A model generated the notes under the pieces. It was not told the origin of the DNA. It saw nothing but the letters and a program-made list of their open reading frames with translations, and ran no database searches. This document shows positions 20,606 to 29,568 of a DNA stretch of 64,000 nt, piece by piece; positions within the stretch are counted from its first letter, which is position 1, and the number at the start of each line of letters is the position of its first letter. The position numbers and the translations under genes were made by a program. Source of the stretch: Alphaproteobacteria bacterium PA2 (GTDB lineage Bacteria; Pseudomonadota; Alphaproteobacteria; Caulobacterales; Caulobacteraceae); NCBI GenBank assembly GCA_002256425.1, contig NKIZ01000001.1:2143001-2207000 (forward strand), read 5' to 3'.

Positions 20606-21865
20606 ATGTCCGCTGAAACCGAATTCAAGTCCGACCTCCTGCGCACCATGCAGGCCCGCGGCTACATCCACTCGATCACCCACCCCGTGGAGCTGGACGA
20701 AGCGGCGACCAAAGGCGTGGTCACCGGCTACATCGGATTTGACGCCACGGCGTCCAGCCTGCACGTGGGCAGCCTGATCCAGATCATGATGTTACGTCGC
20801 CTGCAGCAGGCCGGGCACAAGCCCATCGTCCTCATGGGCGGCGGCACGACCAAGGTCGGCGACCCCACCGACAAGGACCAGTCGCGCCCCCTGCTGACTG
20901 AAGAGCAGATCCAGTCGAACATCGACTCCATCCAGGCGGTGTTTGCGAAGTTCCTCACCTTCGGCGATGGCCCAACTGATGCGGTCATGGTCAACAATGC
21001 CGACTGGCTGGACAAGCTGGGCTATGTCCAGTTCCTGCGGGAATTCGGGGTCCATTTCACCATCAACCGGATGCTGAGCTTCGAAAGCGTCAAGCTGCGC
21101 CTGGAGCGCGAGCAGCCCATGACCTTCCTTGAGTTCAACTACATGCTCATGCAGGCCACCGACTTCCTGGAGCTGGAGCGCAATTTCGGCTGCGTCCTGC
21201 AGATGGGCGGCTCGGACCAGTGGGGAAACATCCTCAACGGGGTCGAGCTGATCCGCCGGGTGGACCAGAAGCCCTCCTTCGGGCTGACCACCCCCCTGCT
21301 CTCCACCGCTTCGGGCCAGAAGATGGGCAAGACCGTGGGCGGCGCCGTCTGGCTGAACGCAGACATGCGCAGTCCCTACGACTACTGGCAGTTCTGGCGG
21401 AACACCGAGGACGCCGACGTCGGTCGCTTCATGCGCCTGTTCACAGACCTGTCCCTGGACGAGATCGCCCGTTACGAGGCCATGGAAGGCGCAGCCATCA
21501 ACGACGCCAAAAAGGTGCTGGCCAACGAAGCCACCCGCATGCTGCACGGACAGGCAGCGGCGGACGCGGCGGCTGAAGCCGCCCGGGTCGCATTCGAAGT
21601 CGGCAGCGTTTCGGCTGACATGCCGACCTGCGAGGTGGCGGCGGCCGACTTGCAGGCCGGGATTGTCCTGGCCGCCCTGGCGGTTGATGCAGGCCTTGCC
21701 GCTTCGCGTGGGGAAGCCCGACGTCTGGCCCAGGGCGGCGGTCTTCGGGTCAATGACGTGGCTGAGGTCGACGGCGCCCGGATCATTTCCAGCGGCGATC
21801 TGGTGGATGGCGTCATCAAGCTGGCGGCGGGCAAGAAGAAGCTCGTCCTGGTCAAACCGGTTTAG
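20606..21865 (+). CDS. tyrS: Tyrosyl-tRNA synthetase
   Basis: Charges tRNA-Tyr with tyrosine. The class I HIGH-like motif appears as SLHVGSL, and the KMSKS loop as [34 protein letters not shown] and [11 protein letters not shown] are family landmarks, and an S4 RNA-binding domain closes the protein ([24 protein letters not shown]). I chose ATG 20606 ([15 protein letters not shown]), where family similarity begins. An in-frame ATG at 20540 has a better GGAGA site and would add 22 poorly conserved residues, so the start is uncertain. Confidence 0.95.
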   Translation: MSAETEFKSDLLRTMQARGYIHSITHPVELDEAATKGVVTGYIGFDATASSLHVGSLIQIMMLRRLQQAGHKPIVLMGGGTTKVGDPTDKDQSRPLLTEEQIQSNIDSIQAVFAKFLTFGDGPTDAVMVNNADWLDKLGYVQFLREFGVHFTINRMLSFESVKLRLEREQPMTFLEFNYMLMQATDFLELERNFGCVLQMGGSDQWGNILNGVELIRRVDQKPSFGLTTPLLSTASGQKMGKTVGGAVWLNADMRSPYDYWQFWRNTEDADVGRFMRLFTDLSLDEIARYEAMEGAAINDAKKVLANEATRMLHGQAAADAAAEAARVAFEVGSVSADMPTCEVAAADLQAGIVLAALAVDAGLAASRGEARRLAQGGGLRVNDVAEVDGARIISSGDLVDGVIKLAAGKKKLVLVKPV

Positions 21866-21876
21866 GAGCAAGTTCC

Positions 21877-22341
21877 ATGAGCGATATCTCTGTCGGCCAG
21901 CCGGCCCCCGCCTTCACCGTCGCCGGACCTGAAGGCGACCTCACCCTGGCCAGTTTCAGCGGCAAGGCCCTGGTCCTCTATTTTTACCCCAAGGACGACA
22001 CCCCTGGCTGCACCAAGGAAGCCCAGGGCTTTTCGGACATGGCGGCGGAGTTTGAAAAGGCCGGGGTGGCCCTGCTGGGCGTGTCCAAGGACAGCGTCGC
22101 CAGTCACGCCAAATTCACCAAGAAGTACGGCCTGACCTTCCCCCTGGGCTCAGACCCGGAGGGCGCGACCATCGAGGCCTATGGCGCCTGGGTAGAGAAA
22201 TCCATGTATGGCCGCCAGTACATGGGTATCGAGCGTTCGACCTATCTGATCGACAGTACGGGAAACCTTGCCCGGGTCTGGCGCAAGGTGAAGGTGCCTG
22301 GCCATGTGGCCGAGGTGCTCGAGGCCGCCCGGGCGCTCTGA
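21877..22341 (+). CDS. bcp: Peroxiredoxin of the Bcp/PrxQ family
   Basis: Thiol peroxidase reducing hydrogen peroxide and organic hydroperoxides. The 154 residues show FYPKDDTPGCTKEAQGF with the peroxidatic cysteine, and the TLID-like ERSTYLIDSTG strand. The resolving cysteine found five residues downstream in E. coli Bcp is glutamine here, and there is no other cysteine, so this is a 1-Cys form that must be resolved by an external thiol. It sits 11 bases after tyrS and is probably cotranscribed with it. Confidence 0.94.
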   Translation: MSDISVGQPAPAFTVAGPEGDLTLASFSGKALVLYFYPKDDTPGCTKEAQGFSDMAAEFEKAGVALLGVSKDSVASHAKFTKKYGLTFPLGSDPEGATIEAYGAWVEKSMYGRQYMGIERSTYLIDSTGNLARVWRKVKVPGHVAEVLEAARAL

Positions 22342-22546
22342 CGCGACTGTTGCGATTTAGCCTCAGTCCCGCTCAGAATAATGACCGCGACAATGGGGCG
22401 ACTTTCCAACGCGAAATAAATGGTTAACCCCTGACCATCTAGTTTAGATCCGCGGATTACGCCCTTGCGGCGCATTTTGGCTTGCCTAAAGCTGCCTCTT
22501 CATCGCATATCCCCCGTTCCTGGGGTCCCCAACGAGTGCGGTGAGC

Positions 22547-23707
22547 ATGACACGCTTAGAGCGCCTGCGCGACTTCATCGCGAACGTCTTTCCTGAACGG
22601 CACATCTACATTCGTTCAGAAGGCGAAATGCGCGGCTTTGTCCTGAGCACAGGCAACCAGACCGTCATCGCCGGCGTCATCGCCGCCTGCGGTCTCTGGC
22701 TGGGCGTTTCGACCTCGGCCATGGTGGTGGACGCCTTCGCCCTGTCGGAGTCGGACAAGGAACTGGCTCAGATGCAGGCCAAGTCCGAACGCTGGGTCGC
22801 CGACCGTGAGGCCCGCCTGAACAGCGCCGTCGCACAGCTTGACGCCGCCAATGGCTCAATCGGCTCCCTCGCAGCGACTGTCGAGAAGCGCCATGCAGCC
22901 CTGGCCATGCTGCTGACCCAGACCAAGGATGAGCCTGGCCTGGCCGAAGCGCTTACCCCCGCCCTGCGGGCCTCCGCCGCCCCGGTGAAGGGCGCCAATC
23001 CCACCCGCCGGATCGAACTGGTCCGGGCAAATCAGGAACGCCTGATCGATGCTGCGGATAACTTCGCCAAGGGACGGGCCGACAGGCTGCGCCTTGCATT
23101 CCGCCTTGCCGGCCTGAGTCCATCCAGCTTCACATCGGCCGCCACCAGCCTCGGCGGCCCGCTTATCGACGCCAAGGACCCGCGCGCCCTCGCAGCGGTG
23201 CTTGATGTGGACGAGAACTTCGCACGCCGCATACAGCACGCAGCAAACAATCTTTCCGAGGCCCGCGCCATGACCACGGCGGCGGCCAGGCTGCCCCTGT
23301 CCCGGCCGACCAATGACACGCCCCGGTCCAGCGGCTTCGGCGTCAGGTTTGACCCCTTCAATGGACGACCTGCCTTCCATTCCGGGCTGGACTTCACTGG
23401 CGGTATTGGCGTTCCGATCTATTCAACGGCGCCGGGTGTGGTTTCCTTCACGGGCGTTCGCTCGGGTTACGGCAATACGATTGAAATCGACCACGGCGCC
23501 GGCTTCAAGACGCGTTACGCCCACCTGTCCGGCATTTCGGTGCGGGTTGGCGAGCGGGTCGCGGTGGGCAGCCGGATTGGCGCCATGGGCTCCACCGGTC
23601 GCTCGACCGGGCCACATCTCCATTATGAAGTCTGGGTCAATGGCCGCGCGCAGAACCCGGATCGCTTCCTCAAGGCAGGTGACTATGTTCAGCAAGCGGA
23701 CTCCTAA
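22547..23707 (+). CDS. M23 (LytM) peptidoglycan endopeptidase, membrane anchored
   Basis: Zinc peptidase that cuts peptide cross-links in the cell wall. There is one N-terminal membrane segment (residues ~30-55, VIAGVIAACGLWLGV), then a periplasmic coiled coil (~65-110) and the C-terminal LytM domain with FHSGLDF and the HLHYEVW ligand motifs, so the zinc site is complete. ATG 22547 or GTG 22541 may start it. The 3' end overlaps the bactofilin gene by 23 bases, so the two are coupled. Bactofilin-M23 pairs control local cell-wall growth in stalked and budding alphaproteobacteria (LmdC/LdpA type). Confidence 0.93.
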   Translation: MTRLERLRDFIANVFPERHIYIRSEGEMRGFVLSTGNQTVIAGVIAACGLWLGVSTSAMVVDAFALSESDKELAQMQAKSERWVADREARLNSAVAQLDAANGSIGSLAATVEKRHAALAMLLTQTKDEPGLAEALTPALRASAAPVKGANPTRRIELVRANQERLIDAADNFAKGRADRLRLAFRLAGLSPSSFTSAATSLGGPLIDAKDPRALAAVLDVDENFARRIQHAANNLSEARAMTTAAARLPLSRPTNDTPRSSGFGVRFDPFNGRPAFHSGLDFTGGIGVPIYSTAPGVVSFTGVRSGYGNTIEIDHGAGFKTRYAHLSGISVRVGERVAVGSRIGAMGSTGRSTGPHLHYEVWVNGRAQNPDRFLKAGDYVQQADS

Positions 23708-24167
23708 CACCGAGACCAAGGCCGTTTCGGCGCCAGACGCCCATCTGCCTGTCGCCATGCCGGCGCCGAGCAGCAACCCTGCCAAGGCCAAGCCCCGGGC
23801 AGCTTCATTGCTGTCGGAAAATCTGACCGTCGAAGGCAATGTCCTGAGTGATGGCGAAGTGCAGATCGACGGCGTCGTTCGCGGCGACGTGCGGGTCGGC
23901 AAGCTGTCCCTGGGTGAAACCGGACATGTGGAAGGTCAGATCTTCTCGGATTCCGTAGAGATCCGCGGCCGGGTGATCGGCGCCATCACCGCCAAGCAGG
24001 TCCGCCTGCTGGGCACCGCCTATGTGGATGGCGACATTACCCACGAGCAGCTGGCCATGGAAACAGGCGCCTTCTTCCAGGGCCGCAGCCTGAAGTTCCA
24101 GCGCCCCGCAGCTCCGGCGGCTGCGTCGGTCATGACCGACGTCAGCCCCATGGCGCCCAAGGCCTGA
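23685..24167 (+). CDS. Bactofilin
   Basis: Polymer-forming cytoskeletal protein of 160 residues that assembles into membrane-associated filaments and recruits wall enzymes. After a disordered Pro/Ala-rich N-terminus of ~40 residues comes the beta-helical bactofilin core: repeated short strands such as LTVEGNVLSDGEVQIDGVVRG, SLGETGHVEGQIFS and EIRGRVIGAIT read in order, ending FFQGRSLKF. The ATG at 23685 lies inside the end of the M23 gene in another frame. The pairing supports the BacA/LmdC module, in which the bactofilin positions the peptidase. Confidence 0.95.
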   Translation: MFSKRTPNTETKAVSAPDAHLPVAMPAPSSNPAKAKPRAASLLSENLTVEGNVLSDGEVQIDGVVRGDVRVGKLSLGETGHVEGQIFSDSVEIRGRVIGAITAKQVRLLGTAYVDGDITHEQLAMETGAFFQGRSLKFQRPAAPAAASVMTDVSPMAPKA

Positions 24168-24175
24168 GCCCCGGG

Positions 24176-25289
24176 TCAGCCTTCCCGGGTTACCCCTACC
24201 CTCTGGGCCAGGCTTGCGCCCATGAAACGATCCAGATCGCCGTCCAGCACGCCGTCCGTGTCTGAGGTCTCAACCTCGGTCCGCAGGTCCTTGACCATCT
24301 GATAGGGCGCCAGGACATAGGATCTGATCTGGTGGCCCCAGCCGATGTCCGTCTTCTGATCCTCAAGCGCCTGGGCGGCGGCCTCCCGCTTCTGCAGTTC
24401 CAGCTCATAGAGCCGCGCCCTCAGCATTTTCCAGGCTTCTTCGCGGTTCTGGTGCTGTGACCGCCCCATCTGACAGGCCACGGCGACGCCGGTCGGAATG
24501 TGGGTCAGGCGGACGGCGCTGTCTGTCTTGTTGATGTGCTGCCCACCGGCGCCCGATGCACGATAGGTGTCAGTCCTCACGTCCGAAGGATTGATGTCGA
24601 TGACGATGGCGTCATCGACCACCGGATAGACCCAAACTGAGGCAAAGCTCGTGTGACGCTTGGCCGCTGCGTCAAAGGGCGAAATGCGCACCAGGCGATG
24701 GACACCCGCCTCGGTCTTCAGCCAGCCATAGGCGTTGGTCCCCTTGATCTGCAGGGTGACAGACTTGATCCCCGCCTGATCGCCACTGGTTTCTTCCAGA
24801 AAATCGACGGTCATGCCGTGGGCCTGGGCCCAGCGGGTGTACATGCGCAGCAGCATGCCGGCCCAGTCGCAGGACTCTGTCCCGCCTGCGCCGGAATTGA
24901 TTTCCACAAAGGCGTCATTTCCATCGGCCTCGCCTGACAGCAGGGCCTCGAGCTCGGCCCGCGCAGCGCGGTCCTTCAGACCCTTCAGCTGTTGCCGGGC
25001 CTCTTCGAGGCTGGGCTCATCGCCCTCCTCGTCGGCGAGTTCCGCATAGCCGATGGCGTCACCCAGATCCCGCTCCAGGGACTGCACTGCCTCGACAGAG
25101 GCCGCCAGCCTTGAGCGTTCGCGGCTGATGGACTGGGCCGCTGCGGCATCATTCCAGAGGGTCGGGTCCTCGACCCGGGCATTCAGTTCGTGAAGCTTCC
25201 GAAGGGCTGGTTCCCAGTCAAAGACGCCTCCTGAGCAGTTCAATCGACTGCTCGATGTCGGCCTTGGCGGCCTCGACATCTGCTCTCAT
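24176..25289 (-). CDS. prfB: Peptide chain release factor 2, with programmed +1 frameshift
   Basis: Releases completed proteins at UAA and UGA codons. The gene is read in two frames. It starts at ATG 25289, runs 23 codons ([19 protein letters not shown] to RRRL), meets TGA at 25220-25218, and continues after a +1 shift as [10 protein letters not shown] to the stop at 24176, giving about 370 residues. The GGQ motif is in [14 protein letters not shown], and the tripeptide SPF, the RF2 stop-codon discriminator, lies in [12 protein letters not shown]. Considered in one frame the protein would start with an unrelated N-terminus. It lies downstream of mrcA, the order seen in Caulobacter. Confidence 0.95.
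25217..25232 (-). promoter_or_regulatory. prfB programmed +1 frameshift site
   Basis: On the minus strand the site reads AGGAGGCGTCTTTGAC. An internal Shine-Dalgarno AGGAGG (25232-25227) is followed by the slippery CTT (25223-25221), the in-frame TGA stop and a C. This is the same layout as the E. coli RF2 autoregulation site. When RF2 is scarce, ribosomes pause at TGA and slip by one base, restoring RF2 synthesis. Confidence 0.95.
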
Positions 25290-25342
25290 GTGAAACTCCG
25301 TTGGTCCTGCCCGACCTTGCGGATCGGGCCTTGCGGGCCTGA

Positions 25343-25457
25343 CTAGAGCGTTTTCCTTTTAGACGGAACCGTCTCAAGGGATAAAAAGGCTCTAATTCAA
25401 AAAGCTAGAGCCTGTTTCAATCCGATAGCCGGTTCCCGCTTATCGGACATGCTCTAG
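25343..25457. repeat. Composite palindromic intergenic element between prfB and mrcA
   Basis: A 115-base element bounded by CTAGAGC (25343-25349) and its complement GCTCTAG (25451-25457). Inside are three more inverted repeats: AGACGG-AA-CCGTCT (25361-25374), GGCTCTA-N11-TAGAGCC (25388-25412) and CCGATA-N13-TATCGG (25422-25446). The TAG stop of mrcA is supplied by the right-hand end. The octamer CTAGAGCG also occurs at 20443 and 27876, both intergenic. It looks like a small dispersed palindromic repeat; it may also act in mRNA folding between mrcA and prfB. Confidence 0.7.
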
Positions 25458-27829
25458 TAAAGGCCGTTCATTTCGTCTGCCTTTTTCGGCGGTGGGGGCG
25501 GCGGAGCAGTGGTTCCCGTCTCACTGCCCGGCAGGCTCAGATAGGGCTTGGGCCCGTCGCCGGGCATGGAGCCCAGGGGCGTCTCGGCCACCTTGGGTTC
25601 GGTTCCCGGCCTGAAGGCCTCGCGGATCCCGTGGACCATGATGAACTTGGCGTTGCGGGGGGCCTTGAAGTCGGTCTTCGGCAGCCCTTTGGTGGCTTCC
25701 TTCATGAACTCGGTAAAGACCGGCGCGGCGGCGAGGGTTCCCGTTTCCCCATTGCCGAGCGACCTGTTGTCATCAAAGCCGACAAACACTCCGGCGACGA
25801 TCTGAGGGGTGAACCCGACAAACCAGGCGGAGCGGTATTCGTTGGTTGTTCCGGTCTTGCCGCCGACCGGTCGACCCAGGACTGAAACCGATGTGGCGGT
25901 GCCGCGCTGGACGACACCCTGCAGCATGGTGGTGATCTGATAGGCTGTGATCGGGTCCATGACCTGATCCCCCGCCGGCGAGATCCTCGGACTTTCGTCG
26001 CCGTTGAAGCCGGCTTCGCACCGCTGGCAGTCGCGCTTGTCGGCCCGGAAGATGGTCTTGCCCTGACCATCCTGCACCACCTCGATCAGGTGGGGCTCGA
26101 TCTTGCGGCCGCCATTGATGAAGGAGGCATAGGCGGCGGTGATCTTGAAGGGCGTGGTCTCCCCTGCCCCCAGGGCCATGGCGAGCACGGGACTCATGTC
26201 CTTGATGACTCCGAGCCGCCCCGCCATGTCGGCGACCTTGCGCATGCCGACACCCTGGGCGAGACGCACGGTCATGGCGTTGCGTGACAGTTCAAGCCCC
26301 TGACGGAACTGCAGGGCGCCATAATACCTCTTGTTGTAGTTCTCGGGGGTCCAGTCCTCCCCGTCCCTGCCCTGCAGGGTGATGGCCGAGTCCATGATGA
26401 CGCTGGCCGGGGTGTAGCCGTTCTCCAGGGCGGTCGCATAGACGAAGGGCTTGAAGGACGACCCCGGCTGGCGAAGGGCCTGGGTCGCACGGTTGAAGCT
26501 GGACAGGGAGAATGAGTATCCGCCGACCATGGCCAATACCCGTCCCGAATTGGGTTCAATGGCCACAAGGGCTCCATTGACGGCAGGGATCTGCCGCAAC
26601 CTGAAGCCGCCGCTTGCGCCGGGCTCCACAAGAATGACGTCTCCGGCGTTGAGCCCCTTGCCCGCCCGCGCCCATCGGACGTCCTCGGGGACCAGCAGTC
26701 CGCCCTGACCTGTCTGGATCACCCTGACCCGCACCGAATTGCCGGCCGCTTCGGTGACCACCGCCGTACGCCATTCCCGGCGCTCGGAGGGCAGGTCAAC
26801 CTTGATGGTCATGGTCTCCCAACCTGGCGTCAGCTGGACGCGCTTGGTGGCGCCCCGCCAGCCATGACGACGGTCATAAAGCTCAAGCCCATCCATCAGG
26901 GCCTTCCGGGCGGCCGTCTGCATGGTGGGATCAAGGGTAGTGCGAATGTAGTAGCCGCTCTCGTTCAGCCTCTGGCCAAGGGTTGCGAGCCCGCGCCGCC
27001 GCACTTCTTCGACAAAGAAGTCTGCATCCCGATACTTGGCCCGACTGGGCGCCGCCTGGACGACCAGGTCTTCCTTCTTGGCGGCCTCCGCCTCGGCCTT
27101 GGTCACCCATCCCAGTTCCGCCATCTGGTCGAGGATCCAGTTGCGACGGGCCATGGCATTGGCCTTGCGGCGGAGGGGGTGATAATTGTCCGGCCCCTTG
27201 GGCAAGGCGGCCAGATAGGCGCTCTGGGCCAGGGTCAGATCCGAAATCGACTTTCCGAAATAGTTGTAGGCCGCGGCGCCGACCCCGAAGGACCGATAGC
27301 CCAGCCAGATCTCGTTGAGATAGAGCTCGAGGATCTGCTCCTTGTTGAGGGTCTCTTCCAGTCGACGGGCAAGGATGGCTTCCTTCACCTTGCGGCCCAT
27401 GGTGGCGTCACTGGTGAGCAGGACGTTCTTCGCAACCTGCTGGGTGATGGTCGAGCCACCCTCCAGACGCTTGCCCTGGGTAATGTTGACCAGGTTCTTC
27501 AGGGTCGCCCGGGCGAGGCCGGCAGGGTCGACACCGCCATGCTGGAAAAATCCATGATCCTCAGCTGCCAGGAAGGCCTGGGCCAGTTGCGGAGGAATAT
27601 TGTCATAGGGAACGAAAATCCGCCGTTCACGGCTGAATTCGCCGATCAAGGTGCCATCCATGGCGTAGGCCCGGGTCGCGGTCGGCGGACGATAGTCCAC
27701 CAGGTCTCCGGCATCGGGCATGTCGTGGAACAGCCATGCCGTGTAGATGGCTATGGCCAAGCCCCCTGCAGCGATGAGGCTGAGCACCGTAACGCCCGCA
27801 ATCGCGACCCATCTTTCGGGGGGTTTCAA
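25454..27829 (-). CDS. mrcA: Bifunctional penicillin-binding protein 1A
   Basis: Polymerises and cross-links peptidoglycan at the inner membrane. One N-terminal membrane segment (residues ~9-33) precedes the glycosyltransferase domain with catalytic Glu90 in AAEDHGFFQHGG and the EGGSTITQQVAKN block. The transpeptidase domain has the SxxK serine in GSSFKPF near 458, SRN (SxN) in ELSRNAMT and KTGTT near 656. A proline run (PPPPPP) lies before the C-terminus. The 791 residues are normal for class A enzymes. It lies between amiC and prfB on the same strand; stop codon falls in the palindromic element. Confidence 0.96.
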   Translation of the reverse strand: MKPPERWVAIAGVTVLSLIAAGGLAIAIYTAWLFHDMPDAGDLVDYRPPTATRAYAMDGTLIGEFSRERRIFVPYDNIPPQLAQAFLAAEDHGFFQHGGVDPAGLARATLKNLVNITQGKRLEGGSTITQQVAKNVLLTSDATMGRKVKEAILARRLEETLNKEQILELYLNEIWLGYRSFGVGAAAYNYFGKSISDLTLAQSAYLAALPKGPDNYHPLRRKANAMARRNWILDQMAELGWVTKAEAEAAKKEDLVVQAAPSRAKYRDADFFVEEVRRRGLATLGQRLNESGYYIRTTLDPTMQTAARKALMDGLELYDRRHGWRGATKRVQLTPGWETMTIKVDLPSERREWRTAVVTEAAGNSVRVRVIQTGQGGLLVPEDVRWARAGKGLNAGDVILVEPGASGGFRLRQIPAVNGALVAIEPNSGRVLAMVGGYSFSLSSFNRATQALRQPGSSFKPFVYATALENGYTPASVIMDSAITLQGRDGEDWTPENYNKRYYGALQFRQGLELSRNAMTVRLAQGVGMRKVADMAGRLGVIKDMSPVLAMALGAGETTPFKITAAYASFINGGRKIEPHLIEVVQDGQGKTIFRADKRDCQRCEAGFNGDESPRISPAGDQVMDPITAYQITTMLQGVVQRGTATSVSVLGRPVGGKTGTTNEYRSAWFVGFTPQIVAGVFVGFDDNRSLGNGETGTLAAAPVFTEFMKEATKGLPKTDFKAPRNAKFIMVHGIREAFRPGTEPKVAETPLGSMPGDGPKPYLSLPGSETGTTAPPPPPPKKADEMNGLY

Positions 27830-27946
27830 GACGAAGCAACCTCCACGGGATCCGGCGTCCCGCCTTTGTCCTCGTCTAGAGCGGGTTTCGCAAAAGGGAA
27901 AGCCGGATTTTCGGACGGCCCTACGAGGGGCCCAAGCGCCAGGTTT

Positions 27947-29158
27947 CTAGCGCGCGGCCAATCTGGTTTCGTGGGCGAAATAGGACTCAATGGAGTCGGC
28001 GACCGAGCCCATAAGTCGCGCCCGGCGATTGGGGTCCCTCAGCAGGGCTTCATCTTCCGGACTGGTGATGAATCCCATTTCCAGAAGGACCGCTGGAACA
28101 TCCGGGGCCAGAAGGACTGCGAGCCCGGCTTCACGGTGGCTTCGGCGCAGCAGTGTCTGGTTCTCGGACAACCGGTCGAGCAACAGTTCAGCAAACGTAG
28201 CCGAGCGGTTCTTGGTCGCCCTCTGGGTCAGATCGTAAAGAATTCCGGAGACACCCCGGTCGCCCTGAAGACTGGCCTTCATGAACCAGTCGTCCTTGGA
28301 AACCAGCTTGGCCGAACGCGAAGCGGCGTGGTCAGCCAGGGTGTAGACACTGGCGCCCCGGGTGCTGGAATCCGGCCCGGAGTCTGCGTGGAGGGAAATG
28401 AACAGGTCGGCATCGGCCCGCCGTGCGATCTGCACCCGGGTTTCAAGGGGCACATAACGATCTGTCTGGCGGGTCATTACAATGTTGTACCGGCCAATCT
28501 TTTCCAGCCGCGCCTTCAGCGCCAGGGCGGCCGCCAGGGTCACATCCTTCTCGACCCCTGCAGCCCCAAGGGCGCCCGGGTCGCGTCCACCGTGTCCGGC
28601 ATCGATGACAACCGTCTTTCTGAAAGCGCCTGCAGGGTCCTGCCTTGCCGCCGGCAGGGACACCAGCCGCAAGCCTTCAGGCCGCGGCGCTTCGGACTTT
28701 GCGGGGGGAGCAACCGGATTTGATGCGGTCTTGGCGGCTGCCAGGTCCAGCACGTAGCGGTAATTGCCAATGCCGTCCGCCGGCGGCAGGACGAAGCGTC
28801 GCTTCACTGTCGCGCTGGAATTCAGGTCAATTGTAACCTTCGCGCCCAGGGGCGTCCTGTTGATCGTCCAGGTCTTGACCAGGCCCTGCCCGCCCCCCTG
28901 TTTGACGGCGATATCGTCCACACCGGGCAGGTTGAGAACAACACGTCGCCCGGAGGGATCTGCAGCCTCAAGCTTGCCGGAAACCGAGCGGTCAAGGTCA
29001 ATCACAAGCCGGGTTTCGAGGGAGTCGCCGCCGAGTCGGACCGTAAGAAGCTGGCTGGCCAGTCCGTTTGAAGCGAAAAGAAGCGCTGCACAGCCAACAA
29101 GCCCTGCGACAAAAACAGCCGGCTTTCGTCGCAAAAAGTCGGACACACGCAAGGACAC
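27947..29158 (-). CDS. N-acetylmuramoyl-L-alanine amidase, AmiC-like
   Basis: Periplasmic zinc amidase that removes stem peptides from septal peptidoglycan during cell separation. A signal or anchor segment (AVFVAGLVGCAALLFASNGLAS) is followed by an AMIN domain (~35-140), a linker rich in Pro and Ala, and the Amidase_3 domain (~180-400). Zinc and catalytic motifs are DAGHGGRDPGA, the glutamate in GVEKDVTL, FISLHADS and LLEMGFITSPEDE. Its start is divergent from rne. It is the only amidase of this type in the window and lies 117 bases upstream of mrcA. Confidence 0.94.
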   Translation of the reverse strand: MSLRVSDFLRRKPAVFVAGLVGCAALLFASNGLASQLLTVRLGGDSLETRLVIDLDRSVSGKLEAADPSGRRVVLNLPGVDDIAVKQGGGQGLVKTWTINRTPLGAKVTIDLNSSATVKRRFVLPPADGIGNYRYVLDLAAAKTASNPVAPPAKSEAPRPEGLRLVSLPAARQDPAGAFRKTVVIDAGHGGRDPGALGAAGVEKDVTLAAALALKARLEKIGRYNIVMTRQTDRYVPLETRVQIARRADADLFISLHADSGPDSSTRGASVYTLADHAASRSAKLVSKDDWFMKASLQGDRGVSGILYDLTQRATKNRSATFAELLLDRLSENQTLLRRSHREAGLAVLLAPDVPAVLLEMGFITSPEDEALLRDPNRRARLMGSVADSIESYFAHETRLAAR

Positions 29159-29568
29159 TTCGGCTTTTACCTCATTACCCCGGCCTTTTTGGCCAGAACC
29201 ATCAGCATCACTATACCCACAGACAGGGTAGAAAAATTGTTAAGCGCAGCCAGATGGTTCGCAACGCTTTCCTTTTTGACCTCAGTGTTGCAAAGTCACG
29301 GGGCTGCGGATCGATCAGGACTCTCTCCTGACGGCATTCGCGCAAAGCACCGCGTCGGTTTTGGACGAATTCTCGCCCTCGACGCAGCCTCCGATTCGCG
29401 ACCTTCACGTCGCGCCTGGGAAACACACTATGGGCAGCGCAGCTCAAGCCAGTATCCGGCCGTCAACCGCCCGCGTCACAGACGCGCAAGGCGAACGCGC
29501 GTGCGCCCTCATGAACAATCGGCGGCGCCCGGGCTCAAGCCTCGCGGCGCGCCACGGAGAAGTTTTAT
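29159..29568. other. Intergenic region amiC/rne, long 5' leader of rne
   Basis: About 410 bases between divergent genes. No protein-coding signal stands out on either strand. It contains T-rich and C-rich blocks and GGCC-T5-GGCC near 29188-29201, a possible hairpin. RNase E mRNAs in other bacteria have long leaders through which the enzyme controls its own level, so a regulatory leader is plausible; no conserved element can be proven by eye. Confidence 0.5.

Noticed and set aside
22425..22445. Possible CtrA box (TTAA-N7-CCAT) before the M23-bactofilin pair
   Set aside because: Second half-site does not match TTAA; a GGTTAACC half alone is too weak.
26864..28723. 619-codon frame opposite mrcA and amiC
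   Set aside because: Antisense frame with no recognisable domain; typical of high third-position GC.
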